This document shows positions 12,772 to 20,941 of a DNA stretch of 34,856 nt, piece by piece (position 1 is the stretch's first letter; every line of letters begins with the position of its first letter). The position numbers were made by a program, and so were the translations under genes. The notes below the pieces were generated by a model. That model made no database searches. It was not told where the DNA came from and saw only the letters and a program-made list of their open reading frames with translations. Source of the DNA: Bacteroidota bacterium (GTDB taxonomy: Bacteria; Bacteroidota; Bacteroidia; Bacteroidales; B18-G4); the NCBI GenBank assembly GCA_018831055.1, contig JAHJRE010000204.1:1-34856 (forward strand), in the 5' to 3' direction.

Positions 12772-15475
12772 ATGGCATACGGTTATTTTCCTGATAATTT
12801 TTTCAAATGCATTGTTTGCGCAAAACGAACCGGTCAGAATTGAGCTGACCACAGTAAATCATTCTTTGAAACCCGGGGCCATTCAAACACTGGTATTCAA
12901 GGTATTTAACAATACCAACGATACCATTGAAGCCAGGCCCCGGGTTTTATTACCGGATGGATGGAGAATGGTGCTCGGTAATCAACCGCTGACAATCGCA
13001 GGAAAAGGGATCAGGGTGCATCTGATAAATTTCCAGGTGCCGGTGCAGGCACCTGCCGAAATCTATCCTTTTTCCTTTATCCTTTCCGATATCTTCTCCG
13101 GTAATGATATTGCCTCTTTCACCTGCAATTTCGAAATCATGGAATCCATACAATTTGAATTTCAACTCGCCGAATCCCCGGCATATATAATTGCGGGAGA
13201 AGATATTCATACCTCCATGATGCTAAGAAATACGGGTAATAAAATCCAAACCATCTCCTTGTCTCCCTCCAACTGTTTTGTTAAAGGCAGTAACAACATC
13301 ACCCTTGCACCGGGAGAATCATCCATAGTCAGGGTAGAAACCCCAACCAATGCCGATCAGGCTTTTGAATCCAGGGTTAGTTTCAGTGTCAGAGCTTTTA
13401 TCCCGGGATCATTTGAAAAACATTTGTTTCATTATGTAAAACTTATTCCCTCCCGCCAGGCAAAAACGGATATCTACGAACGCTTTCCTGTTAAGTTTGC
13501 CAGCCGGTACATGGGGCGTGGACAAAATGGTGAATATACCTATGGTTACCAGGCTGAGGTTTTTGGCAAGGGCTTTATTGACCATAACGACAAGCACCAG
13601 CTGGAGTTTCTGGCCAGGGGTCCTAATCAATACGGGGCAACAGCCATGGGAATGTATGATGAATATTTTATCGCATACAGCAATCCTCATGCCTACGTTT
13701 TCGTGGGCGATAAAGGTTTCGGACTTACACAACTCACCGAATTTGCCCGTTATGGCCGTGGTGTAGAAGCAAGTGCTACCTACGGCAACTTTAAAATAGG
13801 CACCTACCAGATGAAACCACGCTATTTCGGAGAGATTAAACATGAGATGGCAGCTTATGGGAAATATCGATTTCTTGAGAAAAACGAAACGGGCATACAT
13901 TATGTCATGAAAACTGTTCCCGAAAGCAAGGAAAAAGTTCACCTTGCCAGTATCACCACCAATCTTCAAATAGTAAAAAATACCCTCTTAGAAGCAGAAA
14001 TTGCCACAGGAAATCATGGAAACAAAAAAGGAATGGGATACAGGGTCTTTATGCAATCATCCATAAACCGGCTGAATATCTCAGCATTTTTTCTGTACAG
14101 TAACAAAAATTTCCCAGGATTTTACCAAAATGCACGTTTTTATAATGGTACCATAAATTACAATTTTTCAAGGAGGTTGTCGGCCGGCGTGAGTTTCCGC
14201 CAGGATTTCAAAAATGCTCAATTGGATACACTCTTTGGTACAGCGCCGTTTACACAGAGTTATCAGGCCAGGACAAGCATAATGCTCGCAAAAAAGATGT
14301 TTTTGCGTCTGGCAGCAGGTAGAACAACCAAGGAAGACAGAATGCCGCTTCATAAATTCCATTATACCCACGATTTCCTGAAAATCAATTATTCGCATAA
14401 CCTGGAAAAACTGGGATATACACTGTCATGGGAGTACGGTAAGGTCGACAATCTTTTGGAAAAGTCGGGAATAACCGAAAAAAACACCATGAAGGGCTCC
14501 GGGAAATTCAGTTACCAGCCCTCCCCTATGCAAAGCTTCGATGTCTTTGCTTCCTGGTCGAACATGGAATCGTTTTTGTTCGGACAGCGTCAGGATTGGA
14601 CATTCGGTCTTTCCGCCAGGAAACAGTTTACAAAAAACCTGACTACCAGTATACAATACCAAAATAACTTTTCACAGGAAGAATATTACAGGAATCGTAA
14701 TCTGTTTGAAGTAAACGTTAATTATCGTTTTTTCAGAGATCACAATATTACCGCGATCTGCTCCTATACATTGCAGGAAAAGAAACTGAGCAACCCGGAT
14801 TATTCCTTCTCTCTGTCCTATTCCTGTAATATTAACGTACCCATCAGGAAAACCGGTGACATAGGATCTTTACGCGGAAATATTGCAAATCTGGGAGTAA
14901 AGACCACAGAGGGTATTATCCTCTATCTGAATGGTCAGGCAACTTCCACCGATGAATATGGTAACTTCACCTTTAACAATGTTCCCAAAGGAGAGTATTT
15001 TTTATTGCTGGACAAGTCTTCCATTGAAATGAGGGATATACCCAATGTGAATTTTCCTTTACCGGTTGAGATTCTTGCGGACCAGGAGACAGTGCTTGCT
15101 TTTGGTATTACCCGCGCTGTTGTAGTAAAAGGAAGGCTTAATCTTGAAATCCAGGAAAGCAAGGTTAAACTTCTGGAAGAAAAAGAAACCAAGCCTGTAC
15201 AGTTGATTCTGGAAATCCGTAATGGTGAAGAAAGTATAAAGATACTCAATGAAACAGACGGATCTTTTACATTTCCATTTCTGCGCCCCGGTGATTGGAC
15301 GTTAAAGATTTACCGTAATGGACTGGGACCTGAGTACATCATTGAAAAAACGGAGTTCAGCCTTGATCTGCAACCGGGCGATAACCGGCAGATTGAAATC
15401 AATATCAGGAAGAAAGAGAGAAAACTGATAATGAAAAACAATAACATACAGATCTCTACAAAAAAGAAGAACTGA
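12761..15475 (+). CDS. Usher-like outer-membrane beta-barrel protein
   Basis: A 904-residue exported protein; signal peptide about 21 residues (ends NALFAQ). Residues about 22-235 are two Ig-like domains (VFKVFNNTNDTIEARPRVLLPDGWR and MMLRNTGNKIQTISLSPSN, NEW3-like). Residues about 243-695 show alternating aromatic strands of a large barrel (KFASRYMGRGQ, YGYQAEVFGKGF, LNISAFFLYSNKNF, SLSYSCNIN). Residues 701-785 (RGNIANLGVKTTEGIILYLNG, TDEYGNFTFNNVPKGEYFLLLD) and 786-885 are periplasmic plug- or CTD-type beta domains like those at the end of ushers. Length and order match FimD/PapC (N-domain, barrel, two C-domains), but I see no FimD signature, so homology is unproven. It ends in a Lys/Asn-rich tail. 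The next gene starts 1 bp after its stop. Alternative: a surface-protein exporter of another type. Confidence 0.65.
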   Translation: MISKWHTVIFLIIFSNALFAQNEPVRIELTTVNHSLKPGAIQTLVFKVFNNTNDTIEARPRVLLPDGWRMVLGNQPLTIAGKGIRVHLINFQVPVQAPAEIYPFSFILSDIFSGNDIASFTCNFEIMESIQFEFQLAESPAYIIAGEDIHTSMMLRNTGNKIQTISLSPSNCFVKGSNNITLAPGESSIVRVETPTNADQAFESRVSFSVRAFIPGSFEKHLFHYVKLIPSRQAKTDIYERFPVKFASRYMGRGQNGEYTYGYQAEVFGKGFIDHNDKHQLEFLARGPNQYGATAMGMYDEYFIAYSNPHAYVFVGDKGFGLTQLTEFARYGRGVEASATYGNFKIGTYQMKPRYFGEIKHEMAAYGKYRFLEKNETGIHYVMKTVPESKEKVHLASITTNLQIVKNTLLEAEIATGNHGNKKGMGYRVFMQSSINRLNISAFFLYSNKNFPGFYQNARFYNGTINYNFSRRLSAGVSFRQDFKNAQLDTLFGTAPFTQSYQARTSIMLAKKMFLRLAAGRTTKEDRMPLHKFHYTHDFLKINYSHNLEKLGYTLSWEYGKVDNLLEKSGITEKNTMKGSGKFSYQPSPMQSFDVFASWSNMESFLFGQRQDWTFGLSARKQFTKNLTTSIQYQNNFSQEEYYRNRNLFEVNVNYRFFRDHNITAICSYTLQEKKLSNPDYSFSLSYSCNINVPIRKTGDIGSLRGNIANLGVKTTEGIILYLNGQATSTDEYGNFTFNNVPKGEYFLLLDKSSIEMRDIPNVNFPLPVEILADQETVLAFGITRAVVVKGRLNLEIQESKVKLLEEKETKPVQLILEIRNGEESIKILNETDGSFTFPFLRPGDWTLKIYRNGLGPEYIIEKTEFSLDLQPGDNRQIEINIRKKERKLIMKNNNIQISTKKKN

Positions 15476-15476
15476 C

Positions 15477-16061
15477 ATGATTAAATTCAGAGCTACAATA
15501 CTATTCATTCCTGGTTTGATGATGACCCTGTTTACCCTGGCATTATGCTTTCCTGCATCCATTATGGCACAGCAACAGGGTTATGGGGATATTTCGTTTG
15601 GGATACCTTCAATTGCCATGCTGGATCTTGAACCAACAGCTTTATCGAATATTGTTCTTGTAGTAATGGCACCAACGGAAGCCGGCTTGCCCGTGTCCAC
15701 GCAATCGGCTTCAAATAGTCAGCTCTGGTTGAACTACAGCTCTTCGTTGCCTACAGGAGGGCTTTCCAGGTCAATCATGGTACAGATTACGGCAGGAACA
15801 CTTCCGCAAGGTCTTGAACTCAACCTTAATACCGCTCCTTTTGCAGGCAGTGGATCCGGTACCTTCGGTTCAACCTCCGGGGAAATAGCCGTCAACTATT
15901 CACCGCAGCGCATTATTTCAGGAATAGGTAGATGTTTCACAGGCAACGGACAAAACAACGGCCATAATCTAACGTATTCACTGTCAGTTATTGATTTCAG
16001 TAAACTTGATCTGGAGTCTTCTACTGCAATACAAATCACCTATACCATTACCGATGATTAG
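15477..16061 (+). CDS. Secreted beta-rich subunit B, paralogue of subunit A
   Basis: A 194-residue exported protein with a long signal peptide (about 31 residues, ends ASIMAQ). Its mature part aligns along its whole length with subunit A (11223-11819): SIAMLDLEPTA, TEAGLPV, QLWLNYSS, MVQITAGTLPQGL, GSGTFGSTSGEI, GIGRCFTG, QNNGHNLTY and the final IQITYTITDD. A single Cys is conserved in the mature chain. I infer a minor or alternative structural subunit. The ATG follows the usher stop after 1 bp and the gene overlaps the next by 8 bp, so it is surely in the same transcript. No named family recognised. Confidence 0.7.
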   Translation: MIKFRATILFIPGLMMTLFTLALCFPASIMAQQQGYGDISFGIPSIAMLDLEPTALSNIVLVVMAPTEAGLPVSTQSASNSQLWLNYSSSLPTGGLSRSIMVQITAGTLPQGLELNLNTAPFAGSGSGTFGSTSGEIAVNYSPQRIISGIGRCFTGNGQNNGHNLTYSLSVIDFSKLDLESSTAIQITYTITDD

Positions 16062-16560
16062 TTCAAAAAAAATAAAAGTCACTCTTTTATGGGCACTGAC
16101 CATCGTTACCTTATCCGTTCAAGGGCAAGGTTTGGTAATCAGCGTAAACGGGATTCCAGCGTTTCCTCCTATAACCATTACCGAGGCAGGGGAAGATTTT
16201 AACGGAACCTATAACAGTGTGAGCGGCAACCAGATCACTGTGGCAACCCATTCCTTTATGCATAATCTGATAGGTAATTTTATGTGGAAAGTTACCGTAC
16301 ATAAATCCGATAACAATTGGGATTCCTCCCTGGGACTGGAAACCATCCGTACGGGTACCGGTACCAGAGGATCCATCTTTTTTAACAGCATTACGGGCGG
16401 CACCAATTATCAGACTATAACCAATTTACCTGCCGATTTTTTCTGGGGAACGGGAAGGTGGTACGATATCCCGGTTGCCTACAGGTTGAATGGGGTTTCC
16501 GTTCTGCTTCCGGCTGATCAATACGAAACCACAGTTATTTTTACCATTACCGACATGTAA
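16054..16560 (+). CDS. Small secreted protein C, terminal gene of usher-like operon
   Basis: A 168-residue exported protein. The ATG at 16054 lies inside the end of subunit B (ATGATTAG overlap) and opens a signal peptide of about 24 residues (KKIKVTLLWALTIVTLSVQGQ). An in-frame ATG at 15991 is rejected because it would place the signal peptide internally. The mature protein is beta-rich (LVISVNGIPAFPPITI, FMWKVTVHKSDNNWDSSLGLE, RWYDIPVAYRLNGVSVLLP) and ends in TVIFTITDM, like the ends of subunits A and B. The rest does not align with them by eye. It could be a tip adhesin, an adaptor or a distant subunit. It has no cysteine. A strong terminator follows. Confidence 0.65.
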   Translation: MISSKKIKVTLLWALTIVTLSVQGQGLVISVNGIPAFPPITITEAGEDFNGTYNSVSGNQITVATHSFMHNLIGNFMWKVTVHKSDNNWDSSLGLETIRTGTGTRGSIFFNSITGGTNYQTITNLPADFFWGTGRWYDIPVAYRLNGVSVLLPADQYETTVIFTITDM

Positions 16561-16586
16561 AGTATTTCTGCGTTCCAATAATTGCC

Positions 16587-16623
16587 GGGCCCCGCCTTTT
16601 AGCGTTTTGGTGGGGCCCTTTTT
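16587..16623 (+). terminator. Intrinsic terminator ending the usher-like operon
   Basis: A 10-bp GC-rich stem (GGGCCCCGCC at 16587-16596 with GGTGGGGCCC at 16609-16618, one G-U pair) has a 12-nt loop and is followed by five T residues (16619-16623). It isolates the operon from the glycoside hydrolase gene. Confidence 0.95.
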
Positions 16624-16691
16624 CTTTGCTTTCAGACGGTGAAATCAGGAATATCCCAGATCAGACCTTTCCCTGTCTTGGGTTAAATCCT

Positions 16692-16699
16692 TAGATTTG
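16692..16699 (+). promoter_or_regulatory. Candidate -7 box for the glycoside hydrolase gene
   Basis: TAGATTTG is an exact TAnnTTTG match 18 bp before the ATG at 16718. It overlaps the first codon of a longer reading frame starting at 16697, which supports the later start. No good -33 TTG is seen at 19-21 bp. Confidence 0.4.
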
Positions 16700-16717
16700 T
16701 CTGAAATATTTGGGATA

Positions 16718-19700
16718 ATGGTTATAAAAAAAGTTATTGCAGCATTATGGCTGGTTTTAATCCTTTTCAGGATGCAAGGGCAGGATGAAAAAACCCTTGT
16801 TGGTTTTCTCTTCCTGAACCCTTCAGGAACTCAAAAAATGGAAGAAATGGCTGCTATGGCCGCATTATCGCGTGGTGAGATTTCTTACAATACACTTAGC
16901 CTGGCTACGATAAGCAAGGATCCATCTATTCTTAACAATATTAAGGTATTATGGGTACACCGGCCCGATTCCATGCCCTTCACAGCTAAGGAAAAAGCAA
17001 AGGACTTCCTGGATATACTCACGAATTACATCAACTCCGGAGGTAGATGCCTCCTGACCCTGGATGCGGTCAAATACCTGAATATCCTGAATTTTGAATC
17101 CATGCCTCTTGAATCCTGGAGCAAAGAAGCATCCGACAACGGTTACGGGCGTATGCTGGGAATCCACGGTTATGGAGAACATCCGGTGTTTCTTGGCCTG
17201 AACGGGGGTTCCTATATAAATAAACCAAAAGAAAACATCCGTGTAAGGGTGAATGGTTTCAGAGGTGATGTGCTACCTGCCGGTGGTAAGGTGATCGGGG
17301 TAGACTGGGATTACATTTTTGTAAGAGAGGATAAAAAGATTCTGCTGGAATACGATTCAGGACAGGGAAAAGTAATAGCCTGCGGGGCTTACATGATATT
17401 TTCCCAGGATAATGTTAATCAACTTCACCTCGGTCTTTTCCTGAAGAATATCCTGGAATACCTTGCCGGCAATGATAATCCTGAAGGCAATGCTTACTGG
17501 AGTTATGAAAAACAGAGGATAGAGAAAATGGAATTAACTCCCTTTGCCCGTCCGGTAAATATGAACCCACCGGCAGTCTGGCCTCCATTCCGGGAGAAAC
17601 TGGTAATGAAAAACCCGGCAGGTGGAGATCATTTCTGGGATGTGGCCGGCCGGCGCATGTTTTTAATGGGCAGGGAAAAGTCAGGAATCGAGGAAGTCTG
17701 GGCCCACCCAATGATGGCACTGCGAGACTATGAAGCAGGGATAGTCCGGAAGGGAGAAACCGAAATTACATGGCTGGGGAGCTTGATCCCAGCGGTTCAG
17801 GTAAGGCCGGAATGCTTCACAAGAATATATGAGACTGATGGCATCATAATTAAGGAATTCGTCGCAGTGACTCCTGACAAACCGGAAGCATTAATACACT
17901 ATGAGTTCAGCGGAGACCAGCCTGTTCAACTTGTTTACCGTTTCCATTCAAATTTCCGGCTTATGTGGCCATACTCTGAAAAGGTGATACCTGCAATACA
18001 ATATGCCTACGATACTTTGCTGAATGCATTCCTGCTTACCGATCCATATCGGGAGTATTCCGTTATGCTTGGCAGTAACCTGCCTTCATCTCACCGGGAA
18101 GCCGGTCCTTACACCCCTCTAAACTCCTCTCCTGCCGACACTTTCCTCTTTTCAGCCGAGGCAGTAGTGCCCTTAGATGGCCATCAGGCTCTTGACCTTA
18201 TCCTGGTAGCAGGGAAACTCAGTCCTGACGCTGCCCGCTTAGCATACAGCGAAGCTGTGATCTATCCGCAACGTATTATAAATATGGCCAGGATACGCAG
18301 CGATGTCATTGCCAATAACTTCCTTACCCTTGTATCTCCCGATACTGTTTTCAATCAGGGGTTTGCCTGGGCAGTATCGGCGACCGACAAGCTGTTTGTG
18401 GAAACGCCAGGGCTCGGCTTATCGCTGGTTGCCGGGTATTCAACAACGGCAAGAGGCTGGGACGGTGGCCATAAAGTCAATGGTCGTCCGGGTTACGCCT
18501 GGTATTTTGGCCGCGACGGAGCCTGGAGCGCATTTGCTGCTCTGGACTATGGCGATTTTGAAGGCGTAAGAAATATTCTGATACTTTTCCAGGATTTCCA
18601 GGATCTGAACGGGAAGATATTCCATGAACTGAGTACCTCGGGATTCGTGCATTACGATGCTGCAGATGCCACACCTCTCTATGTTATCCTGGCAGGTAAA
18701 TATTTCCGGCATACAGGTGATTATAAGTTCATTCGCGATTCCTGGGAAAATATACAAAAAGCCATAGACTACTGTTATTCAACCGATACCGATGGTGACC
18801 TGCTTATTGAAAACACCAATGTAGGACATGGTTGGGTGGAAGGAGGGCATCTGTTTGGCTCCCACTCTTCCTTGTACCTCACAGCCTGCTGGGCGGAAGC
18901 TCTGGATAACGCCGCCGGTATGGCTGCCTTTACCGGAAAGAAAGACCTTGCCCGTAAATACCGTGATGATGCACGAATTGTAAAGGATAAACTGAATACC
19001 CTTCTGTGGAACGAAAACGAAAACTTTTACTACCAGGGGATCATGCAGGACGGCAGTTTCCATACAGCCCTTTCCATAATGCCGGGTATTCCTTTGCTTT
19101 TTGGACAAGCTGACACAGGCAGGGCCCTGCCCATCCTGGAAAAATTTGCTGCCGACGATTACAGCAGCGACTGGGGTGTTCGGATAACCGGGAAAAGTAG
19201 CCCGCATTTCAATCCCGGCGGCTATCACAGCGGTAGCGTCTGGCCTTTATACACGGGTTGGGTTGCCCTGGCTGAATATCGCTATGCAAGGCCCCTGCAA
19301 GCTTTCACACATGTAATGAACAACCTGAAAGTTTATCGCGACTGGTCGCTGGGTTATATCGAGGAAGTTTTGCATGGAAGCCAATATAAGCCCTTCGGGG
19401 TTTGTCCCCACCAGGCCTGGTCGGAAACCATGGTGATACAGCCCGTGGTGGAAGGAATGCTGGGATTCCGTTGTGATGTGATGAAAAACAAATGTTCGTT
19501 GCAACCCAAGCTGCCTCCCGGCTGGAATCATTTAAAAGTCAGAAACCTGCGTATGGGATCTCGCCGGATACATATGGAGTTTGAACGGACCGATGATGAA
19601 TACCGGTATATCCTGACCAACACATCCGACAAACCCGTACGAATGGATTTTTCTCCTTTTCTTTTACCGGGCACTTTTGTGGGAGACGTGAAAATCAACG

Positions 19701-20086
19701 GAGTTACCGTGCCCTGGACATATGAAGACAGCGATCAGGGGATGGCCCTGAAAATACCTTTTTTCTTAAGTGATACAGATACCGTATCCATTGCCGGCTA
19801 TGGAGGTATCTCAGTTTTGCCGCAGGAATATGATCCGATGCCGGGAGACAGCTCATCCGGTGTGCGAGTCCTGAATTCCGCTGTTGTTGACGGGAAGTAT
19901 CGTATCCAATTGGAAGGCCCTGCAGGAAAACAAGGAAAAATAAGGCTGATTCTGCTTGATTATAAAGTAGAGACAATCACGGGAGGAACCCTTGAGAACA
20001 TCAAAGATGGCATTCACACTGTTTCTGTCTTGTTCCCGGAAGGTGAGGGATATTGCGGGAAAGAGGTGGTTGTTTGGTATAGATAA
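16718..20086 (+). CDS. Exported GDE-like glycoside hydrolase with N-terminal GATase-like domain
   Basis: A large exported enzyme of 1122 residues; signal peptide about residues 1-22 (ends RMQGQ). The first 250 residues look like a glutamine-amidotransferase-like or ThuA-like alpha/beta fold (VGFLFLNPSGTQKMEE, VLWVHRPDS, YINSGGRCLLTLDA, GQGKVIACGAYMIF). A beta-sandwich follows. An (alpha/alpha)6 catalytic region then resembles amylo-alpha-1,6-glucosidase/GH15-type enzymes (COG3408): GHGWVEGGHLFGSHSSLYL, LWNENENFYYQG, YHSGSVWPLYTGWVALAEY and CPHQAWSETMVIQPVVEGMLG. A C-terminal beta domain of about 150 residues closes it. It should hydrolyse an alpha-glucan or related glycoside outside the cytoplasm; substrate and catalytic acids are not assigned. 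I chose the ATG at 16718 over the one at 16697 because the signal peptide starts there. The permease gene follows after 14 bp. Confidence 0.8.
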   Translation: MVIKKVIAALWLVLILFRMQGQDEKTLVGFLFLNPSGTQKMEEMAAMAALSRGEISYNTLSLATISKDPSILNNIKVLWVHRPDSMPFTAKEKAKDFLDILTNYINSGGRCLLTLDAVKYLNILNFESMPLESWSKEASDNGYGRMLGIHGYGEHPVFLGLNGGSYINKPKENIRVRVNGFRGDVLPAGGKVIGVDWDYIFVREDKKILLEYDSGQGKVIACGAYMIFSQDNVNQLHLGLFLKNILEYLAGNDNPEGNAYWSYEKQRIEKMELTPFARPVNMNPPAVWPPFREKLVMKNPAGGDHFWDVAGRRMFLMGREKSGIEEVWAHPMMALRDYEAGIVRKGETEITWLGSLIPAVQVRPECFTRIYETDGIIIKEFVAVTPDKPEALIHYEFSGDQPVQLVYRFHSNFRLMWPYSEKVIPAIQYAYDTLLNAFLLTDPYREYSVMLGSNLPSSHREAGPYTPLNSSPADTFLFSAEAVVPLDGHQALDLILVAGKLSPDAARLAYSEAVIYPQRIINMARIRSDVIANNFLTLVSPDTVFNQGFAWAVSATDKLFVETPGLGLSLVAGYSTTARGWDGGHKVNGRPGYAWYFGRDGAWSAFAALDYGDFEGVRNILILFQDFQDLNGKIFHELSTSGFVHYDAADATPLYVILAGKYFRHTGDYKFIRDSWENIQKAIDYCYSTDTDGDLLIENTNVGHGWVEGGHLFGSHSSLYLTACWAEALDNAAGMAAFTGKKDLARKYRDDARIVKDKLNTLLWNENENFYYQGIMQDGSFHTALSIMPGIPLLFGQADTGRALPILEKFAADDYSSDWGVRITGKSSPHFNPGGYHSGSVWPLYTGWVALAEYRYARPLQAFTHVMNNLKVYRDWSLGYIEEVLHGSQYKPFGVCPHQAWSETMVIQPVVEGMLGFRCDVMKNKCSLQPKLPPGWNHLKVRNLRMGSRRIHMEFERTDDEYRYILTNTSDKPVRMDFSPFLLPGTFVGDVKINGVTVPWTYEDSDQGMALKIPFFLSDTDTVSIAGYGGISVLPQEYDPMPGDSSSGVRVLNSAVVDGKYRIQLEGPAGKQGKIRLILLDYKVETITGGTLENIKDGIHTVSVLFPEGEGYCGKEVVVWYR

Positions 20087-20100
20087 ATTAAGGGGGTATT

Positions 20101-20874
20101 ATGGAAATCCTTATCATTTGCATTGCAGCTTTTCTCACAGCCATTATGACTTTCTTTTCAGGATTCGGGCTGGGAACCATTCTCACTCCGATATTCATGC
20201 TATTTTTTCCGGTAGATCTGGCTATTGCGCTGACAGGGGTTGTACATTTCCTGAACAATATTTTCAAGGTCATCCTGGTAGGAAGGAACGCAAACAAACA
20301 GGTACTGTTGCGTTTTGGTATTCCAGCCGTAGCGGCATCCTTTCTAGGAGCCTGGGTTTTATTGCATATTCCGGATGCCAGGCCGCTATTCGATTATGAT
20401 TTTGCAGGAAGGCATTTTGAAGTCTACCCGGTGAAATTCATCATTTCCGTGTTACTGCTCATTTTTGCCCTTATGGATCTTCTCCCTTTCCTGAAAAAAC
20501 TCAGCTTTGGGAGGGAGAAATTACCACTTGGCGGAGCCTTGAGCGGTTTTTTCGGAGGACTTTCAGGAAATCAGGGTGCATTGCGAAGCGCCTTCCTGAT
20601 CAAGGCAGACCTTTCTAAAGAAGCTTTTATCGGCACTGCTGTGGTAGTCTCCACTTTTGTCGACCTCACCCGCCTCAGCGTTTATGCCTCTCGTTTTCTG
20701 GCATCAGGACTTACTGATAACCTTTACATTGTCATACCTGCTGTTATCTCTGCTATTTCAGGAGCATATCTCGGGAACAAACTACTGAAAAAAGTGACTA
20801 TACAATCTATACAACTAATAGTGGCACTGATGCTGATCGCTCTTTCCCTGGCGCTGGGAATGGGAATAGTGTGA
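20101..20874 (+). CDS. TSUP family (TauE/SafE) membrane permease
   Basis: A 257-residue integral membrane protein with about seven to eight hydrophobic segments. The TauE/SafE half-repeat signature is seen twice: SGFGLGTILTPIFMLFFPVDLAIALTGVVHFLNNIFK (about 20-56) and GALSGFFGGLSGNQGALRSAFLIK (about 143-166). Family members move sulfite, sulfoacetate, thiosulfate or other small anions; no sulfur genes flank it, so the substrate is open. A G-rich AGGGGG sits 7 bp before the ATG, one of the few Shine-Dalgarno-like sites here. The 14-bp gap suggests cotranscription with the glycoside hydrolase. The stop codon touches a heptad repeat array. Confidence 0.9.
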   Translation: MEILIICIAAFLTAIMTFFSGFGLGTILTPIFMLFFPVDLAIALTGVVHFLNNIFKVILVGRNANKQVLLRFGIPAVAASFLGAWVLLHIPDARPLFDYDFAGRHFEVYPVKFIISVLLLIFALMDLLPFLKKLSFGREKLPLGGALSGFFGGLSGNQGALRSAFLIKADLSKEAFIGTAVVVSTFVDLTRLSVYASRFLASGLTDNLYIVIPAVISAISGAYLGNKLLKKVTIQSIQLIVALMLIALSLALGMGIV

Positions 20875-20941
20875 GATCGCAGATCGCAGATCGAAGAGTA
20901 TATCTAAGATCTGACATCTGCGATCTGACATCTTCGATCAT
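20874..20941. repeat. Heptad array with inverted halves between convergent stops
   Basis: Units AGATCGC, AGATCGC, AGATCGA, then after a short break AGATCTG, ACATCTG, CGATCTG, ACATCTT, CGATCAT, all 7 bp in phase. GATCGAAGA (20889-20897) is a perfect inverted match to TCTTCGATC (20931-20939). The array fills the whole space between the stops of the permease and the converging radical SAM gene. No T-tract is present, but the hairpin might act on transcripts from both sides. Confidence 0.85.

Noticed and set aside
11223-16061. Subunits A and B as WxL-domain proteins
   Set aside because: LWLNYSS resembles a W-x-L motif, but the typical paired C-terminal WxL pattern and the Gram-positive context are absent.
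20874-20941. Classical rho-independent terminator between the permease and radical SAM genes
   Set aside because: There is an inverted repeat but no T-tract on either strand.
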